Source of the DNA: Gautieria morchelliformis
Lineage: Eukaryota > Basidiomycota > Agaricomycetes > Gomphales > Gomphaceae
Assembly: GCA_015179125.1 (NCBI GenBank)
Contig: WHVA01000050.1
Location: 1 to 64,000 of the forward strand
Direction: 5' to 3'
DNA: 64,000 nucleotides
Below, one piece after another: positions 9,786 to 23,300 of the stretch (within the stretch, counting starts at the first letter, position 1; the number at the start of each line of letters is the position of its first letter). Below the pieces are notes generated by a model that saw only the letters and a list, made by a program, of their open reading frames with translations, ran no database searches and was not told where the DNA came from. The position numbers and the translations under genes were made by a program.

Positions 9786-10674
9786 GGGGATATGCTACAC
9801 ATGCCATTGGGACATGCTATGCATGCTATACTTGAGGGGCATGCTACACACACTATGCATGGGGACATGCATGTTATGCATGGAGACATGCATGTTATGC
9901 GTGGGGACACGCACGCTATGCTTGGGGACACGCATGCTATGTGTGGAGACACTCATGGTATGCATGGAGACACGAATGTTATGTGTGGGGACACGCACGC
10001 TATGCTTGGGGACATGCACGCTATGTGTGGAGACACTCATGGTATGCATGGAGACACTCATGTTATGCGTGGGGACACGCACGCTATGCTTGGGGACATG
10101 CACGCTATGCTTGGGGACACGCACACTATGCATGGGGATGTGCACACTATATGTGGGGACACACTATGCTTGGGGGACACGGTACAAACAAGGGACACAC
10201 TACAGGGGAAAACACTACAAACAAGGGACATTCTACACATGCTATACTTGGGGGACACGCTACAAACAAAGGACATGCTATGCACACTATACTTGGGGGA
10301 CATGTTATGCATTGGGGACACACTTTGCACACTATACTTGAGGGAGATGCTACACACACTACATGTAGGGACATGCTACACATGTGGACACGCTATGCAT
10401 GGGGGACACACATGCTATAATTTAGGGACACGCTATGTTTGGGGACATGCTACAAACCAGGGACATGCTATGCATGTGAGACACGCCATGCACACTGTAC
10501 TTGGGGACATGCTACATGTGGAGACACACTATGCATGGAGGACATGCTACACACACTATACTTGGGGACATGTTATGTGTGGGGTCATGTTACAAACCAG
10601 GGACACAATAAGCATCCTATATTCGAGGCTATGCATGGAGGACATGCTATGCACGCTATACTTGGGCACATGCA
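9786..10674 (+). repeat. minisatellite, GGGACAYGCATGCTATG-type
   Basis: The first part (9860-10150) is a regular 21-bp repeat (GGGACACGCACGCTATGCTTG type). The rest has mixed 17-21 bp units. The 306-codon repetitive open frame across it is a consequence of the repeat. Confidence 0.75.
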
Positions 10675-12258
10675 GATATGTGTAGAGACATTACCTATCT
10701 TGATGTGTTACTTATAGCTACTTTCAATTGCAATGAGATGTGTTTTACTTATCCCAAGTTTGATTTACCCAATGCGTTTGACCTACACCCCCGTGTGAAG
10801 CATGGGTATCCACCTAGAGGTAAGGGTTCAACAATCGAGTTAAGTTGGATATCAGAAATCGAGTTGGAAGGCAGAGGTCAGAGAGACAGAGGCCTTGCAA
10901 GTACTTGCTGTGGTAAGAACAGGAAACAGTGCAAAGAGAGTCACATATCAAAGTCAATTATCTGATTGCAGAACAGAGGTACACATGACTGGGTTTTATA
11001 CAAAGAGCTGAGACAACATGTCAGAAGGTAGAGGTAAGCAATTCCAGTGCAAGCAAAAGTAACTAGGATAAATGGAGTAAGTAACTAATACAGAACAAGA
11101 GGAACTACAAGGGGGTGCCGGGTAGAACTAAGAATAATCAATAGGCAAAAGAACAAGGGGAATGTGGGTCTAATTGATTGTTACGTATCGGAATTCCCGG
11201 AGGTCGGAACTGGACGGGACAACAGCTTCAACTTATGTGTTGCACCCCTGATGAACTACCATCCTAAGTATTTCGGGATTGACTTGCAGATATCGGAGAA
11301 GGCAGAAGTCGGGAACAGAGTACTGAGAGTCGAGGTTCGAGGGTCGGAGAACAAAGGTCAGAAGAGGCGGAAGAGGCGGAGGACACAGGGTCGGGAGCGG
11401 AAGGAGACAAGACTAGCAAAACTCGCTGTGCTAAGAACAGGAGACAGTGCGAAGGGAATCACATATCGAAGTTGATTATCTGATTGTAGGAACGGAGACA
11501 TACATGAGGGGGTTTAATACAAAGAGCTGAAGCAACAGGTAATGGTATGGTACTAAGCAAATTCTGGAGAGTGCAGGAATCGGATAGACATACGGGGCAA
11601 GTAACTAATACGGAACAATGGGATGACAAGGGGGGTGCAGGGTAGGGTAAGTACAATGGCAAAGAACAAGGCAAGTAAGTACAATAGGCCTCGGAAGAAA
11701 CAGAATTACGGAAATGGTATCTTGCTGTGTTCAGGGTCGAGTAAGGGGGCCGGTATCTGGAGGTGGCCAGGGGTACTGAAATCACAAGGGTCGAGGTAGA
11801 GGGTTGCGGATGGTGCGGATGTTGTGGAATAGAGTTGGAGGTGGTGTGGAGGCGGTGCAGAGGTGGTGCGGAGGATATGCGGATATGGCGGAGATGGTTG
11901 AGGGGAACAGTCGTAACATTGATAGTGGAACAAATGGATCTCCTGATGCTCCGGACTTGCTATGCTAAGGGTCAAGTAGGGAACGCCGGTGAATAGAGTC
12001 AAAAGGGGAAGTATGTGAATAGTAAAGAACAAGGGGATCAAAAGGTCAAAGTGTGGACATTGCAGAATAGAGCCAGAGGAGGCATGGAGGTACCAGAGTT
12101 GGTCAAGCAGCATGGTCATAACATTACCTACCTTGATGTGTTACTTAGAGCTACTGTCAATCAATAAGATGCATTTTACTTATCTGAAAGAAAATTTCTT
12201 ATCCGAATGTGTTTGACTTATCCCAAGTTTGATTTACCCAAGGCGTTTGACTTGCACC

Positions 12259-12286
12259 CCCGCGCGAAGCGCGGGTATCCACCTAG
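12259..12286 (+). terminator. Helitron 3' end of unit 3
   Basis: Perfect 7-bp stem with GAA loop (12259-12275) and CTAG at 12283-12286, followed directly by TCTAAGAGTTAAACG. Confidence 0.8.
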
Positions 12287-12438
12287 TCTAAGAGTTAAAC
12301 GAGAACGGTGGGTGGTTGTGGGCGCCGCTGACAAATAATGTTACGTAAAAATTAGGTCAGCGGAGCGAGCGGCGCAGCCGCGAGCCCTAGGCCCCTGGCC
12401 CAGGCCAGACCATTGACGCTGCGCAGCAGCGTCCCAGG

Positions 12439-12511
12439 TCACGTGACCGGTTCGCGTTCGTCGCGACCATACGCGAGGGTGGTCCGTGCACGACCCTTCG
12501 CTTGGTATAAA
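12439..12511 (+). promoter_or_regulatory. CACGTG palindrome plus TATA module
   Basis: Duplicate of the module at 5437-5509. Confidence 0.55.
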
Positions 12512-13166
12512 GAGAGCGATGCTGCAGAACCGCACTCCCCACTGGTGTCTTCCTGTGTTCTGGCTGTACTGGTGGGCTTACTATTGCTTTGGCTGGGCTC
12601 TGGGTGTCTTTGTGTGTGTCTCTGGGTGTCTCTGGGCTTCTCTGGCTGTGAATTGACACCAGCTTCTGCTTCAATGTCCTGTATATTTTTTTGATATTTT
12701 TTCGCAAATACATATCAATAAACCTAACTTGCTAACCTTAACAATAGCCAACTTACATATCCTGTACATTTTTCGATATTTTTTCCCAAATAGACATCAA
12801 TAAATCTAACTGGCTAACCTCAGCCACCTTAACTATCCTGTAAATTTTTTTGACATTTTTTCGCAAATGGATATCAATAACTTATACTGACTTTGCTCAA
12901 GTTGATAACAACTTCTGTTTTAATGTAGTGTGTTTTTTTTTATCTTTTTTTGAAAAATAAATATATATATCAATGAATTATCCTGACTTTGCTAAAATTA
13001 ATACCAGCTTCAGGGTAAATGTACTGTACATTTTTTGACATTTTTTCAAAAGGTAGATATCAATAAATTATCCAGGCTTTGCTAAAATTAATGACAACAG
13101 CTGCTTAAATGTGGTTTCTTTTGCTATTTTATTTATGTCTATATAAATAGATACTGATACATGTCC

Positions 13167-15071
13167 CTGATATGTGTGAGGACATGTTACGTGTGAGGAC
13201 ACGCTACCTGTGGGGACACATTACATGTGAGGACATGTTTGAGGACACGCTACCTGTGGGGACACGTTACGTGCAAGGACACGCTACCTGTGAGGACACG
13301 TTACGTGTGGGGACACGCTACCTGTGGGGACACGCTACCTGTGAGGACACGTTACCTGTGAGGACACGCTACCTGTGGGGACATGCTACCTGTGAGGACA
13401 CGTTACGTGTGAGGACACGCTACCTTTGAGGACACGTTACGTGCGGGGACACACTACCTGTGAGGACACGTTACGTGCGGGGACACACTACCTGTGAGGA
13501 CACGTTACGTGTGGGGAGTGGGGACACGTTATGTGTGGGGACATGCTACCTGTGAGGACACGTTACGTGTGGGGACACGCTACCTGTGAGGACACGTTAC
13601 GTGTGGGGACACGCTGCCTGTGAGGACACGCTACCTGTGAGGACACGCTACCTGTGTGGACACGCTACCTGTGAGGACACGTTACGTGTGAGGACATGCT
13701 ACCTGTGAGGACACGTTACGTGTGGGGACACGCTACCTGTGAGGACACGTTACGTGCGGGGACACACTACCTGTGAGGACACGTTACGTGCGGGGACACA
13801 CTACCTGTGAGGACACGTTACGTGTGGGGAGTGGGGACACGTTATGTGTGGGGACATGCTACCTGTGAGGACACGTTACGTGTGGGGACACGCTACCTGT
13901 GAGGACACGTTACGTGTGGGGACACGCTGCCTGTGAGGACACGCTACCTGTGAGGACACGCTACCTGTGTGGACACGCTACCTGTGAGGACACGTTACGT
14001 GTGAGGACATGCTACCTGTGAGGACACGTTACGTGTGGGGACACGCTACCTGTGAGGACACGTTACGTGTGGGGACATGCTGCCTGTGAGGACACGCTAC
14101 CTGTGAGGACACGCTACCTGTGCGGACACGCTACCTGTGAGGACACGTTACGTGTGAGGACACGCTACCTGTGCGGACACGCTACCTGTGAGGACACGTT
14201 ACGTGTGAGGACATGCTACCTGTGAGGACACGTTACGTGTGGGGACACGCTACCTGTGAGGACACGTTACGTGTGGGGACACGCTGCCTGTGAGGACACG
14301 CTGCCTGTGAGGACACGCTACCTGTGAGGACACGCTACCTGTGCGGACACGCTACCTGTGAGGACACGTTACGTGTGAGGACACGCTACCTGTGAGGACA
14401 CGTTACGTGTGGGGACACGCTACCTGTGAGGACACGTTACGTGTGGGGACACGCTGCCTGTGAGGACACGCTACCTGTGAGGACACGCTACCTGTGCGGA
14501 CACGCTACCTGTGAGGACACGTTACGTGTGAGGACACGCTACCTGTGAGGACACGTTACGTGTGGGGACACGCTACCTGTGAGGACACGTTACGTGTGGG
14601 GACACGCTGCCTGTGAGGACACGCTACCTGTGAGGACACGCTACCTGTGCGGACACGCTACCTGTGAGGACACGTTACGTGTGAGGACACGCTACCTGTG
14701 AGGACACGTTACGTGTGGGGACACGCTACCTGTGAGGACACGTTACGTGTGGGGACACGCTGCCTGTGAGGACACGCTACCTGTGAGGACACGCTACCTG
14801 TGCGGACACGCTACCTGTGAGGACACGTTACGTGTGAGGACACGCTACCTGTGAGGACACGTTACGTGTGGGGACACACTACCTGTGAGGACACGTTACA
14901 TGTGGGGACACGCTGCCTGTGAGGACACGCTACCTGTGAGGACACGCTACCTGTGCGGACACGCTACCTGTGAGGACACGTTACGTGTGGGGACACACTA
15001 CCTGTGAGGACACATTACATGTGGGGACACGCTACCTGTGAGGACACGTTACGTGTGAGGACATGCTATCC
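13167..15071 (+). repeat. 17-bp minisatellite, second copy
   Basis: Duplicate of 6166-8070 with the same higher-order structure (153-bp blocks of nine monomers). Confidence 0.85.
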
Positions 15072-15491
15072 AACTGCACTTTGGGTCTTCCCCCATTTCT
15101 GATTTTGGTATTGTTTCTGGTTCTGTGAGAGTGTCACCGGAGGATCAGCTGGCATATCGATATAACCACTTTGTCAAAATTCTGGATCCCCAAGATCACT
15201 ATTGGATCTATTTCACAATGCACAAGCTTTGAAACCTTTGGATTATGACAATAGGCGCAATCTTATAATCTCTGATGATTCAGTCAAGACTATTACCACT
15301 TTCATGTCTAGAGTCGCTGGGAGGCCCATCCCAGAGGTCGAGAGAGAGCTCTGCATGTTCAGCTGTTCCATGGGTGCATACACGATTCATGATACTATAT
15401 GATCAGGGATATATTTTGCATGATCCTATTTACCCCAATGCACTTGACCTTGCTGATGCATTTGACCTTACCAAGGCGCTTGACCTACACC

Positions 15492-15519
15492 CCCGCGCGA
15501 AGCGCGGGTACCCACCTAG
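15492..15519 (+). terminator. Helitron 3' end of unit 4
   Basis: Perfect 7-bp stem (15492-15508), TACCCAC, CTAG at 15516-15519, followed by the TTCCTATAGGTGAAAGC 5' end. Confidence 0.8.
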
Positions 15520-15623
15520 TTCCTATAGGTGAAAGCAGCACGGTGGGAGGTTGTGGGCGCCGCTTACAAATAATATTACGTAAAACTTATGTCAGCGGCG
15601 AGCGGCGCAGCCGCGAGCACCAA

Positions 15624-15798
15624 CGCTGCGCAGCGGTCACGTGACCGGCAGACCGGCGTGAACCTGGAGCGCGAGCGGCGCAGCCGCGAGCGGTTCGCGG
15701 GCTCCAGCGCTCAACCCTGCGCTGGCAACGAACGCTGCGCAGCGGTCACGTGACCCGTTCGCGCGTGGTCCGTGCACGACGCGCGCGCACGGTATAAA
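15624..15798 (+). promoter_or_regulatory. two palindrome pairs plus TATA module
   Basis: Duplicate of 8623-8797: palindrome pairs at 15624-15646 and 15733-15755, TATAAA at 15793-15798. Confidence 0.6.
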
Positions 15799-16787
15799 GG
15801 CAGAACGGTAAGGATGGAATGGCAGGAATCTGCCCACCGGCAATTCCTCTTGCTGCTGTCTGCTCTGTTCCCTGTCTGCTCTGCTCTGTCTGCTGTCTGC
15901 TCTCTATGGTGTCTCCTCCTTTAGCTGGCTGGCTGTCTATTGCTTTGGCAGGCTAGCTATCTTTTGCTTGGCTTGGCTGGCTATCTATTGGCTTGGCTGG
16001 ATTTCTATTGGTAGGTAATATCTCTTTTTTAATGCATTGCCATGTATTTTATTTTATTTGTGTTTGTAATTTCATTGGTTCCTTTCTTTTTTTTCATTAT
16101 ATTGTATTGTCACATGTGCTTTATATTTTTCTGAATTTTTTCGAAAATAGATTTAAATAACATCCCCAGACTGTGGTGAAAAAATTGTAGTGTAATATCT
16201 ATTTTTCAGGTTTTTTTTGAAAATAGACATCAATAAGTTTCCTCTAAAATTAATGACAATAGGTTCTGCTTTTAAATGTGGTTTGTTTTATTGTTTTATG
16301 GACTGTAAAGCTGCTTACCTATACTGGTGGCTGGCTTACTATGGCTCTGGGTTTCTCTGTCAGTCCCTGGGCTTCTCTGGCTTTGACTGGGCATTAATAA
16401 CAGCTTCTGCTTCAATGTACTGTACTTTTTTGACATTTGTTCGCAAATAGATATCAATAAATTATCCTGACTTTGTGAAAATTGACAACAGCTCCAGGTT
16501 AAATGTACAGTGCATTTTTTTGACATTTTCGAAAAATAGATAACCCTAACTTTGCTAAAATTAATAACAGCTTCAGCTTACATGTACTGGACATTTTCTT
16601 GACATTTTTTCAAAAAATAGATAATCCTGACTTTGCTAAAAATTAATGACAGCTGCTTAAATATGGTTTCCTGGACTATTTTATTTATGTCTGTATATGT
16701 CACAAAATAGATATTGATACATGTCCCTGAGCTTGCTAAAAGTTAATAAGTAGTAACAGCCTCTGCTTGCTTCACTTTGAGGCCCTT

Positions 16788-17676
16788 GGGGATATGCTAC
16801 ACATGCCATTGGGACATGCTATGCATGCTATACTTGAGGGGCATGCTACACACACTATGCATGGGGACATGCATGTTATGCATGGAGACATGCATGTTAT
16901 GCGTGGGGACACGCACGCTATGCTTGGGGACACGCATGCTATGTGTGGAGACACTCATGGTATGCATGGAGACACGAATGTTATGTGTGGGGACACGCAC
17001 GCTATGCTTGGGGACATGCACGCTATGTGTGGAGACACTCATGGTATGCATGGAGACACTCATGTTATGCGTGGGGACACGCACGCTATGCTTGGGGACA
17101 TGCACGCTATGCTTGGGGACACGCACACTATGCATGGGGATGTGCACACTATATGTGGGGACACACTATGCTTGGGGGACACGGTACAAACAAGGGACAC
17201 ACTACAGGGGAAAACACTACAAACAAGGGACATTCTACACATGCTATACTTGGGGGACACGCTACAAACAAAGGACATGCTATGCACACTATACTTGGGG
17301 GACATGTTATGCATTGGGGACACACTTTGCACACTATACTTGAGGGAGATGCTACACACACTACATGTAGGGACATGCTACACATGTGGACACGCTATGC
17401 ATGGGGGACACACATGCTATAATTTAGGGACACGCTATGTTTGGGGACATGCTACAAACCAGGGACATGCTATGCATGTGAGACACGCCATGCACACTGT
17501 ACTTGGGGACATGCTACATGTGGAGACACACTATGCATGGAGGACATGCTACACACACTATACTTGGGGACATGTTATGTGTGGGGTCATGTTACAAACC
17601 AGGGACACAATAAGCATCCTATATTCGAGGCTATGCATGGAGGACATGCTATGCACGCTATACTTGGGCACATGCA
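16788..17676 (+). repeat. minisatellite, copy of 9786-10674
   Basis: Same 21-bp and 17-21-bp units. The match with 9786-10674 ends between 17622 and 17675, where the 7002-bp duplication breakpoint falls. Confidence 0.75.
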
Positions 17677-19271
17677 GACATGCGTAGAGACATTACCTAC
17701 CTTTATGTGTTACTTATAGCTACTTTCAATTGCAATGAGATGTGTTTTACTTATCCCAAGTTTGATTTACCCAATGCGTTTGACCTACACCCCCGTGTGA
17801 AGCATGGGTATCCACCTAGAGGTAAGGGGTCAGGAATTGAGTTAAGTTGGATATCAGAAATCGAGTTGGAAGGCAGAGGTCAGAGAGACAGAGGCCTTGC
17901 AAGTACTTGCTGTGGTAAGAATAGGAAACAGTGCAAAGGGAGTCACATATCAAAGTCAATTATCTGATTGCAGAATAGAGGCACACATGACTGGGTTTTA
18001 TACAAAGAGCTGAGACAACATGTCAGAAGGTAGAGGTAAGCAATTCCAGTGCAAGCAAAAGTAACTAGGATAAATGGAGTAAGTAACTAATACGGAACAA
18101 GAGGAACTACAAGGGGGTGCCGGGTAGAACTAAGAACAATCAATAGGCAAAAGAACAAGGGGAATGTGGGTCTAATTGATTGTTACGTATTGGAATTCCC
18201 AGAGGTCGGAACTGGAAAGGACAATGGCTTCAACTTATGTGTTGCGCCCCTGATGAACTACCGTCCTAAGTATTTCGGGATTGACTTGCGGATATCGGAG
18301 AAGGCAGAAGTCGGGAACAGAGTACTGAGAGTCGAGGTTCGAGGGTTGGAGAACAAAGGTCAGAAGAGGCGGAAGAGGTGGAGGACAGAGGGTCGAGAGC
18401 GGAAGGAGACAAGACTAGCAAAACTCGCTGTGCTAAGAACAGGAGACAGTGCGAAGGGAATCACGTATCGAAGTTGATTATCTGATTGCAGGAACGGAGA
18501 CATACATGAGGGGGTTTATACAAAGAGCTGAAGCAACAGGTAATGGTATGGTACTAAGCAAATTCTGGAGAGTGCAGGAATCGGATAGACATACGGGGCA
18601 AGTAACTAATGCGGAACAATGGGATGACAAGGGGGGTGCAGGGTAGGGTAAGTACAATGGCAAAGAACAAGGCGAGTATGTACAATAGGCCTCGGAAGAA
18701 ACGGAATTACGGAAATGGTATCTTGCTGTGTTCAGGGTCGAGTACGGGGGCCGGTATCTGGAGGTGGCCAGGGGTACTGAAATCACAAGGGTCGAGGTAG
18801 GGGGTTGCAGATGGTGCGGATGTCGTGGAATAGAGTCGGAGGTGGTGCAGAGGCGGTGCAGAGGTGGTGCGGAGGATATGCGGATATGGTGGAGATGGTT
18901 GAGGGAACAGTCGTAACATTGATAGTGGAACAAATGGATCTCCTGATGCTCCGGACTTGCTATGCTAAGGGTCAAGTAGGGAAGGCCGGTGAATAGAGTC
19001 AAAAGGGGAAGTATGTGAATAGTAAAGAACAAGGGGATGAAAAGGTCAAAGTGTGGACGTTGCGGAATAGAGCCAGAGGAGGCATGGAGGTACCAGAGTT
19101 GGTCGAGCAGCATGGTCATAACATTACCTACCTTCAATCAATAAGATGCGTTTTACTTATCTGAATGAAATTTTCTTATCCGAATGTGTTTGACTTATCC
19201 CAATTTTGATTTACCCAAGGCGTTTGACCTTGCTGGTGCGTTTGACCTTACCGAGGCGTTTGACTTGCACC

Positions 19272-19299
19272 CCCGCGCGAAGCGCGGGTATCCACCTAG
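19272..19299 (+). terminator. Helitron 3' end of unit 5
   Basis: Perfect 7-bp stem (19272-19288) and CTAG at 19296-19299, followed directly by the 5' end of the autonomous element. Confidence 0.8.
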
Positions 19300-19856
19300 T
19301 TACACTATATGAAAACAGCTCGGTGGGTTGTGGGCGTCGAGCTTATGTCAGGTTTTAGGTCAGCATTAGTCAGCTGGCCAATCGGATGCGAGCGGCGCAG
19401 CCACGAGCCAAGGACGCGAGTGGCGCAGCTGGCCCAAACCGGTTCATGCCGGGCTGCCGGTTTGCGCCAGTCTTCCGGCTCCAGCACTCAATGCGGCTGC
19501 GCAGCGTTCTGGAGCACGCGAGCGGTGCAGCTGCGAGCTTATCAGCGGTTGACGCCGGTCTGCGCGCTCAAAGCAGCGCTGCGCTGGCAGAACGCTGTGC
19601 AGCCGCTTTCGCGCACTCCACCACCACCCTCCTCTCCTCTCTCCCCAGTAGATAGAATAAAATTGCGTGAGAGTGAAAAAATAGATAGCCTATATAGTGT
19701 AGACTACAAAAGATCTCTTCCCAGGGAGATCTCTGCTGTGAACTATTGGGGTTGACCTCTTCAGTGGGGCAGCTTTTTCTCTGCTAAGGAGCCAGGTAGT
19801 CATCCCAGGCTGCCTTAGAGGGAGCCACAATTGCATTACAGTTCTCTTAGTGTTGA

Positions 19857-20355
19857 CTTGCACTACTGGTGGCTGAAGAAGACATCTCCCAGGACCAGGA
19901 CCAGGACCATTTACTGGAATTATTCCAGTTGGATAGCCGAAGAAGACTTGGATATTTTCATCAATCAATTTCCCTGTCCCTTCCTTGGTATGTATATATT
20001 TCTCTGTGGTCTGGTGTGAGCCATCTGACATTTTTTTATTTTATTTTAAATAGAAATTAATAAATTCCCTTGACTTTGCTTAACAAACAATTACCTGTCC
20101 CTTCCTGGGTATGTATGTATTTCTCGGTGGTCTGGTGTGAGTTGTCTGACATTTATTTAATTAGAAATTAATAAATTCCCCTGACTTTGCCCAAGAAAAA
20201 TTAACAACAACAGCATCTGCTTGCAAATGTAAGTTGAATTCTGGTAGCTTGATTGTTCCTCTAAGCTTATACCTGCATTTCTCAGGTATCCATCTACTCC
20301 AGAGAGAAATCGTCAGCAGGAGCGTGAAAGGGCAAGGGAGGAGCAGGAGGGTCAT
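19857..20355 (+). other. leader of the Rep/helicase gene, probable upstream coding exon and intron
   Basis: A frame from 19857 to 19987 (..AEEDISQDQDQDHLLELFQ..) ends at a good donor (GTATGT at 19988) and joins in frame to sequence after an acceptor at 20285. That yields YPSTPERNRQQERERAREE.. before the ATG at 20356. The other full-sized element has the homologous PSTPERDRQEERALERQ before its start, so translation may begin upstream. No ATG was found in the first exon. A roughly 100-bp direct duplication (about 19970-20075 and 20090-20190) lies in the intron. Confidence 0.45.
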
Positions 20356-23300
20356 ATGACATCGCCCACTGATCGGAGAGCACGTGCGCTTGCTGCTGCT
20401 GCTGTCAGAGCTCAGGACAAGCCACCCCCTCCCCCACAGCCTTTTGCCATCACTCACCTTCCTCCTAGAAGCAATGTCGCTGATCCTTTTCAACAACCTG
20501 TGGCCGGGCCATCACGTCCTCCTATGCTTGCACCCTCTTCACGTCTGCCCATGCTGGCACCATCATCACGTCCTCCTAATCTCAGTCCTGGAGAGCAGGT
20601 GGCAGCCCTTCATGCTCAGTTAGCAGTTATCCCACCATTACAGCCTCTGAGAAGAAATAGGCCAGACCCTGTACACCCAGCTCCTATAGTAGGTTCAGCA
20701 GCCATTGCAGACTTGCGTGCTCAGGTAGCTGCATTGCGGCCTTTGGGAAGGCACAGGCCTGCATCTGTACAACCAGCATCTCCTCCTGTAGTAGGTTCTG
20801 CAGGAGTGGCAGCATTGCGTGCTCAGGCCAATGCAATAAGACCAATGCCTCCGCTACTCCCTGCGCTTTTGCGGCCTTTTCAACGACTCCCTGCACCTCC
20901 TCAGCCGCTCCCTGCACCTCCTCAGCCGCTCCCTGCACCTCCTCAGCCGCTCCCTGCACCTCCTCAGCCGCTCCCTGTACCTCGGCAGCGTCCTCAGCGA
21001 CCTCCTCCTCCTCTTCCACTGGGTCGCTCTAGAATAATTGAGGCAGATGTGCAGTGTCATGATTTGGGTCCCATGGTTATTCCCTGCCCTGACTGTGGAG
21101 CATTACACTGGAGGGCAGAACGTCTGCAGAAATCCTCAAATGTGCGGCCCAGATTTGGTGACTGCTGTATGGAAGGAAAGGTGCAGCTGGAAGACCTGCC
21201 AGAGCCCCCTCAGCCATTGAAACAGCTCTTAGAAGGCCAGGACCCTGAGGCAAAAGGATTTCGCCAGAATATCAGGCAGTATAATGCTGCGTTTGCATTC
21301 ACTTCTGTGGGGGCCGACTTTGACCAAGATTTGCTTCGGGAGGGTCGTGGTCCATATGTGCTCAAGCTACAGGGTGAACTGTATCATCTCCATGGCTCTC
21401 TCCTCCCTGACAATGAAGACGATCCAAAGTATGCCCAGCTTTACATATATGATCCTGCACTGGCTTTGGCAAAGAGAAAATATCGTAATGAGCATCTGTC
21501 TCCAACTATCATGGGAGACTTGCAGGAAATGCTCCTGCTATGCAATCCTCATGTGTGCACATATAAACAAGCAGCTGAGAGGCTCAGAGCTCAAGAACAG
21601 AATGGTGACATCCAGGCAAGGCTTATATACAGGGCACACAGGGATCCTAGGAGATATAATGTCCCAACTGCAGATGAGATTGCAGTTGTTCTTCCTGGAG
21701 ATGGCATCGACCCTGAACCTAGGGATATTATTGTCCAGCTCAGAGGTGGACGTTTCAGAAGGGTATTGGATACCAATGCAAACTATGCCTCTCTGCACTA
21801 TGTCTTGCTCTTTCCCAAGGGAGAGTTGGGATGGGAACCAGGTATTCCTTATCATGAGCCAGAGCGTGCTCGGCAGGCCAATCCCAATCCAAACAGACGG
21901 ACACAGGTCACCCAAATACAGTACCATGCATATCGTCTGTTCCAGAGAGAGAGAGAACCTACAACACTCCTGCATGGTGGCAAATTGTTCCAGCAGTACA
22001 TTGTAGACTCCTGGGCTGCTGCAGAGCAAAGCAGACTGAGGTGGATCAGGGCCAATCAACACACTCTGCGTGCTGAGCAGTATAACCAGATGGTAGATTC
22101 ATATGGAGGCTTGGACAATGACATTGGAGATGCAAACAGCTTGGGCATAAAAGTCATTCTGCCTGCGACATTTCAAGGAAGTACACGGGACATGAATCAA
22201 AACTGCCAGAACTCCCTGGCCATTGCAACAAAGAAGGGTCCCCCTGATTTATTTATTACCATGACTGCCAATCCAAAGTGGGATGAGATAGTGGCTGAGT
22301 TGCTCCCTGGACAAACTGCTCAGGACAGACCTGACCTGGTGTCGCGGGTGTTTCACCTCAAAAAGAAATACCTCATTGACTTGATCGTCAAGGACAAGAT
22401 CTTTGGAGAAACTGTCGCTCGCGTTCACACTATTGAATTCCAGAGGAGGGGGCTCCCACACATGCACCTGCTGACCTGGTTCGATAGGGAGTCCAAGGTC
22501 AAACATCCACATGAGGTGGATTCTATGATTTCAGCAGAGTTCCCTGATCCAGAGACACATCCTGTCCTCTACCAGTTGGTCTGTGAGCTGATGACACATG
22601 GTCCCTGTGGACAAATGAATCCAAACGCACCCTGCATGGAAAATGGCAAGTGCAAGAAAGGCTTCCCAAAGCCATTCTGTGAGGAGACCGTTGTGAATGT
22701 AGATGGATATCCAAAATATCGTCGTCGCAATGATGGAAGGCTGCACAATGTCAGAGGTGACATGCTGGACAACAGATGGGTTGTGCCATACTCTCCTCTG
22801 CTCTTGCTCAAACTCCGGTGTCACATCAACCTTGAATTCACCTTCAGTGTGAGGTGCGTCAAGTATATCCACAAGTATCTATACAAGGGCCACGATCGGA
22901 CCACGATGGAGTTTGGTGTCAACCATGATGAGATAAAGAAGTACCTGGACGCTCGCTATGTCAGTGCTCATGAGGCCTGTTGGAGGTTGCTGGAGCGGGA
23001 AATCCACACCCAGGTGCCTGCAGTCATGGCACTCCCAGTCCATGAAAAAGACCAGCAATCAGTCGTTTTCAATCCTGATGCTGATCCGCTCACCATCATG
23101 AACAGGGTCGAGGGGTCAAAGACAGCGCTCATGGCTTACTTTGAGGCCAATGCTGCCTACCCTCATGCACGTGATGTGCTCTATGTGGATTTTCCTGAGC
23201 ATTTTACCTGGAAAAAAGAGGAAAGGGTATGGACACCACGTCAAAGGGGATATAGCATTGGACGCCCTCACTTTGCAAGCCCAAAATCAGGAGAGAGATT

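Larger units (their letters stand above)
8519..12286 (+). mobile_element. non-autonomous Helitron, type A, copy 2
   Basis: 3768-bp unit. Its 5' half (to about 10670) is nearly identical to 15520-17675. Its 3' half (from about 10620) is nearly identical to 3618-5284. It holds promoter-like modules, AT-rich repeats (9120-9740), a minisatellite (9786-10674), an internal mutated 3' end (10790-10817), the extra segment, a Rep remnant (12120-12155) and the terminal 3' end (12259-12286). Confidence 0.78.
12287..15519 (+). mobile_element. non-autonomous Helitron, type B, copy 2
   Basis: Near-exact copy of 5285-8518. Differences seen by eye include C at 5302 versus A at 12304 and one missing C in the TTTTGCCTATTTT stretch before the minisatellite. 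TATAAA is at 12506-12511, TCACGTGA at 12439-12446 and the 3' end at 15492-15519. Confidence 0.8.
15520..19299 (+). mobile_element. non-autonomous Helitron, type A, copy 3
   Basis: 3780-bp unit. The 5' half duplicates 8519-10670 almost exactly. After about 17675 it carries scattered substitutions relative to copies 1 and 2. It has an internal mutated 3' end (17792-17819) and the extra segment (17820-19110). The Rep remnant near 19121 is partly deleted: AACATTACCTACCTT runs straight into the subterminal region. The terminal 3' end is 19272-19299. Confidence 0.78.

Noticed and set aside
9765..10685. 306-codon His/Met/Gly-rich protein (and copies at 2991 and 16767)
   Set aside because: Lies wholly in the minisatellite, changes length between copies and alternates with other open frames on both strands.
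18478..19137. 219-codon minus-strand ORF in type A copy 3
   Set aside because: In copies 1 and 2 the same sequence is split into separate frames, composition is Pro/Ser/Leu low complexity, and no motif is present.
20684..21019. Minus-strand Glu/Ala/Val-rich ORF opposite the helicase N-terminus
   Set aside because: It is the shadow of the Pro-rich repeat of the real plus-strand gene.
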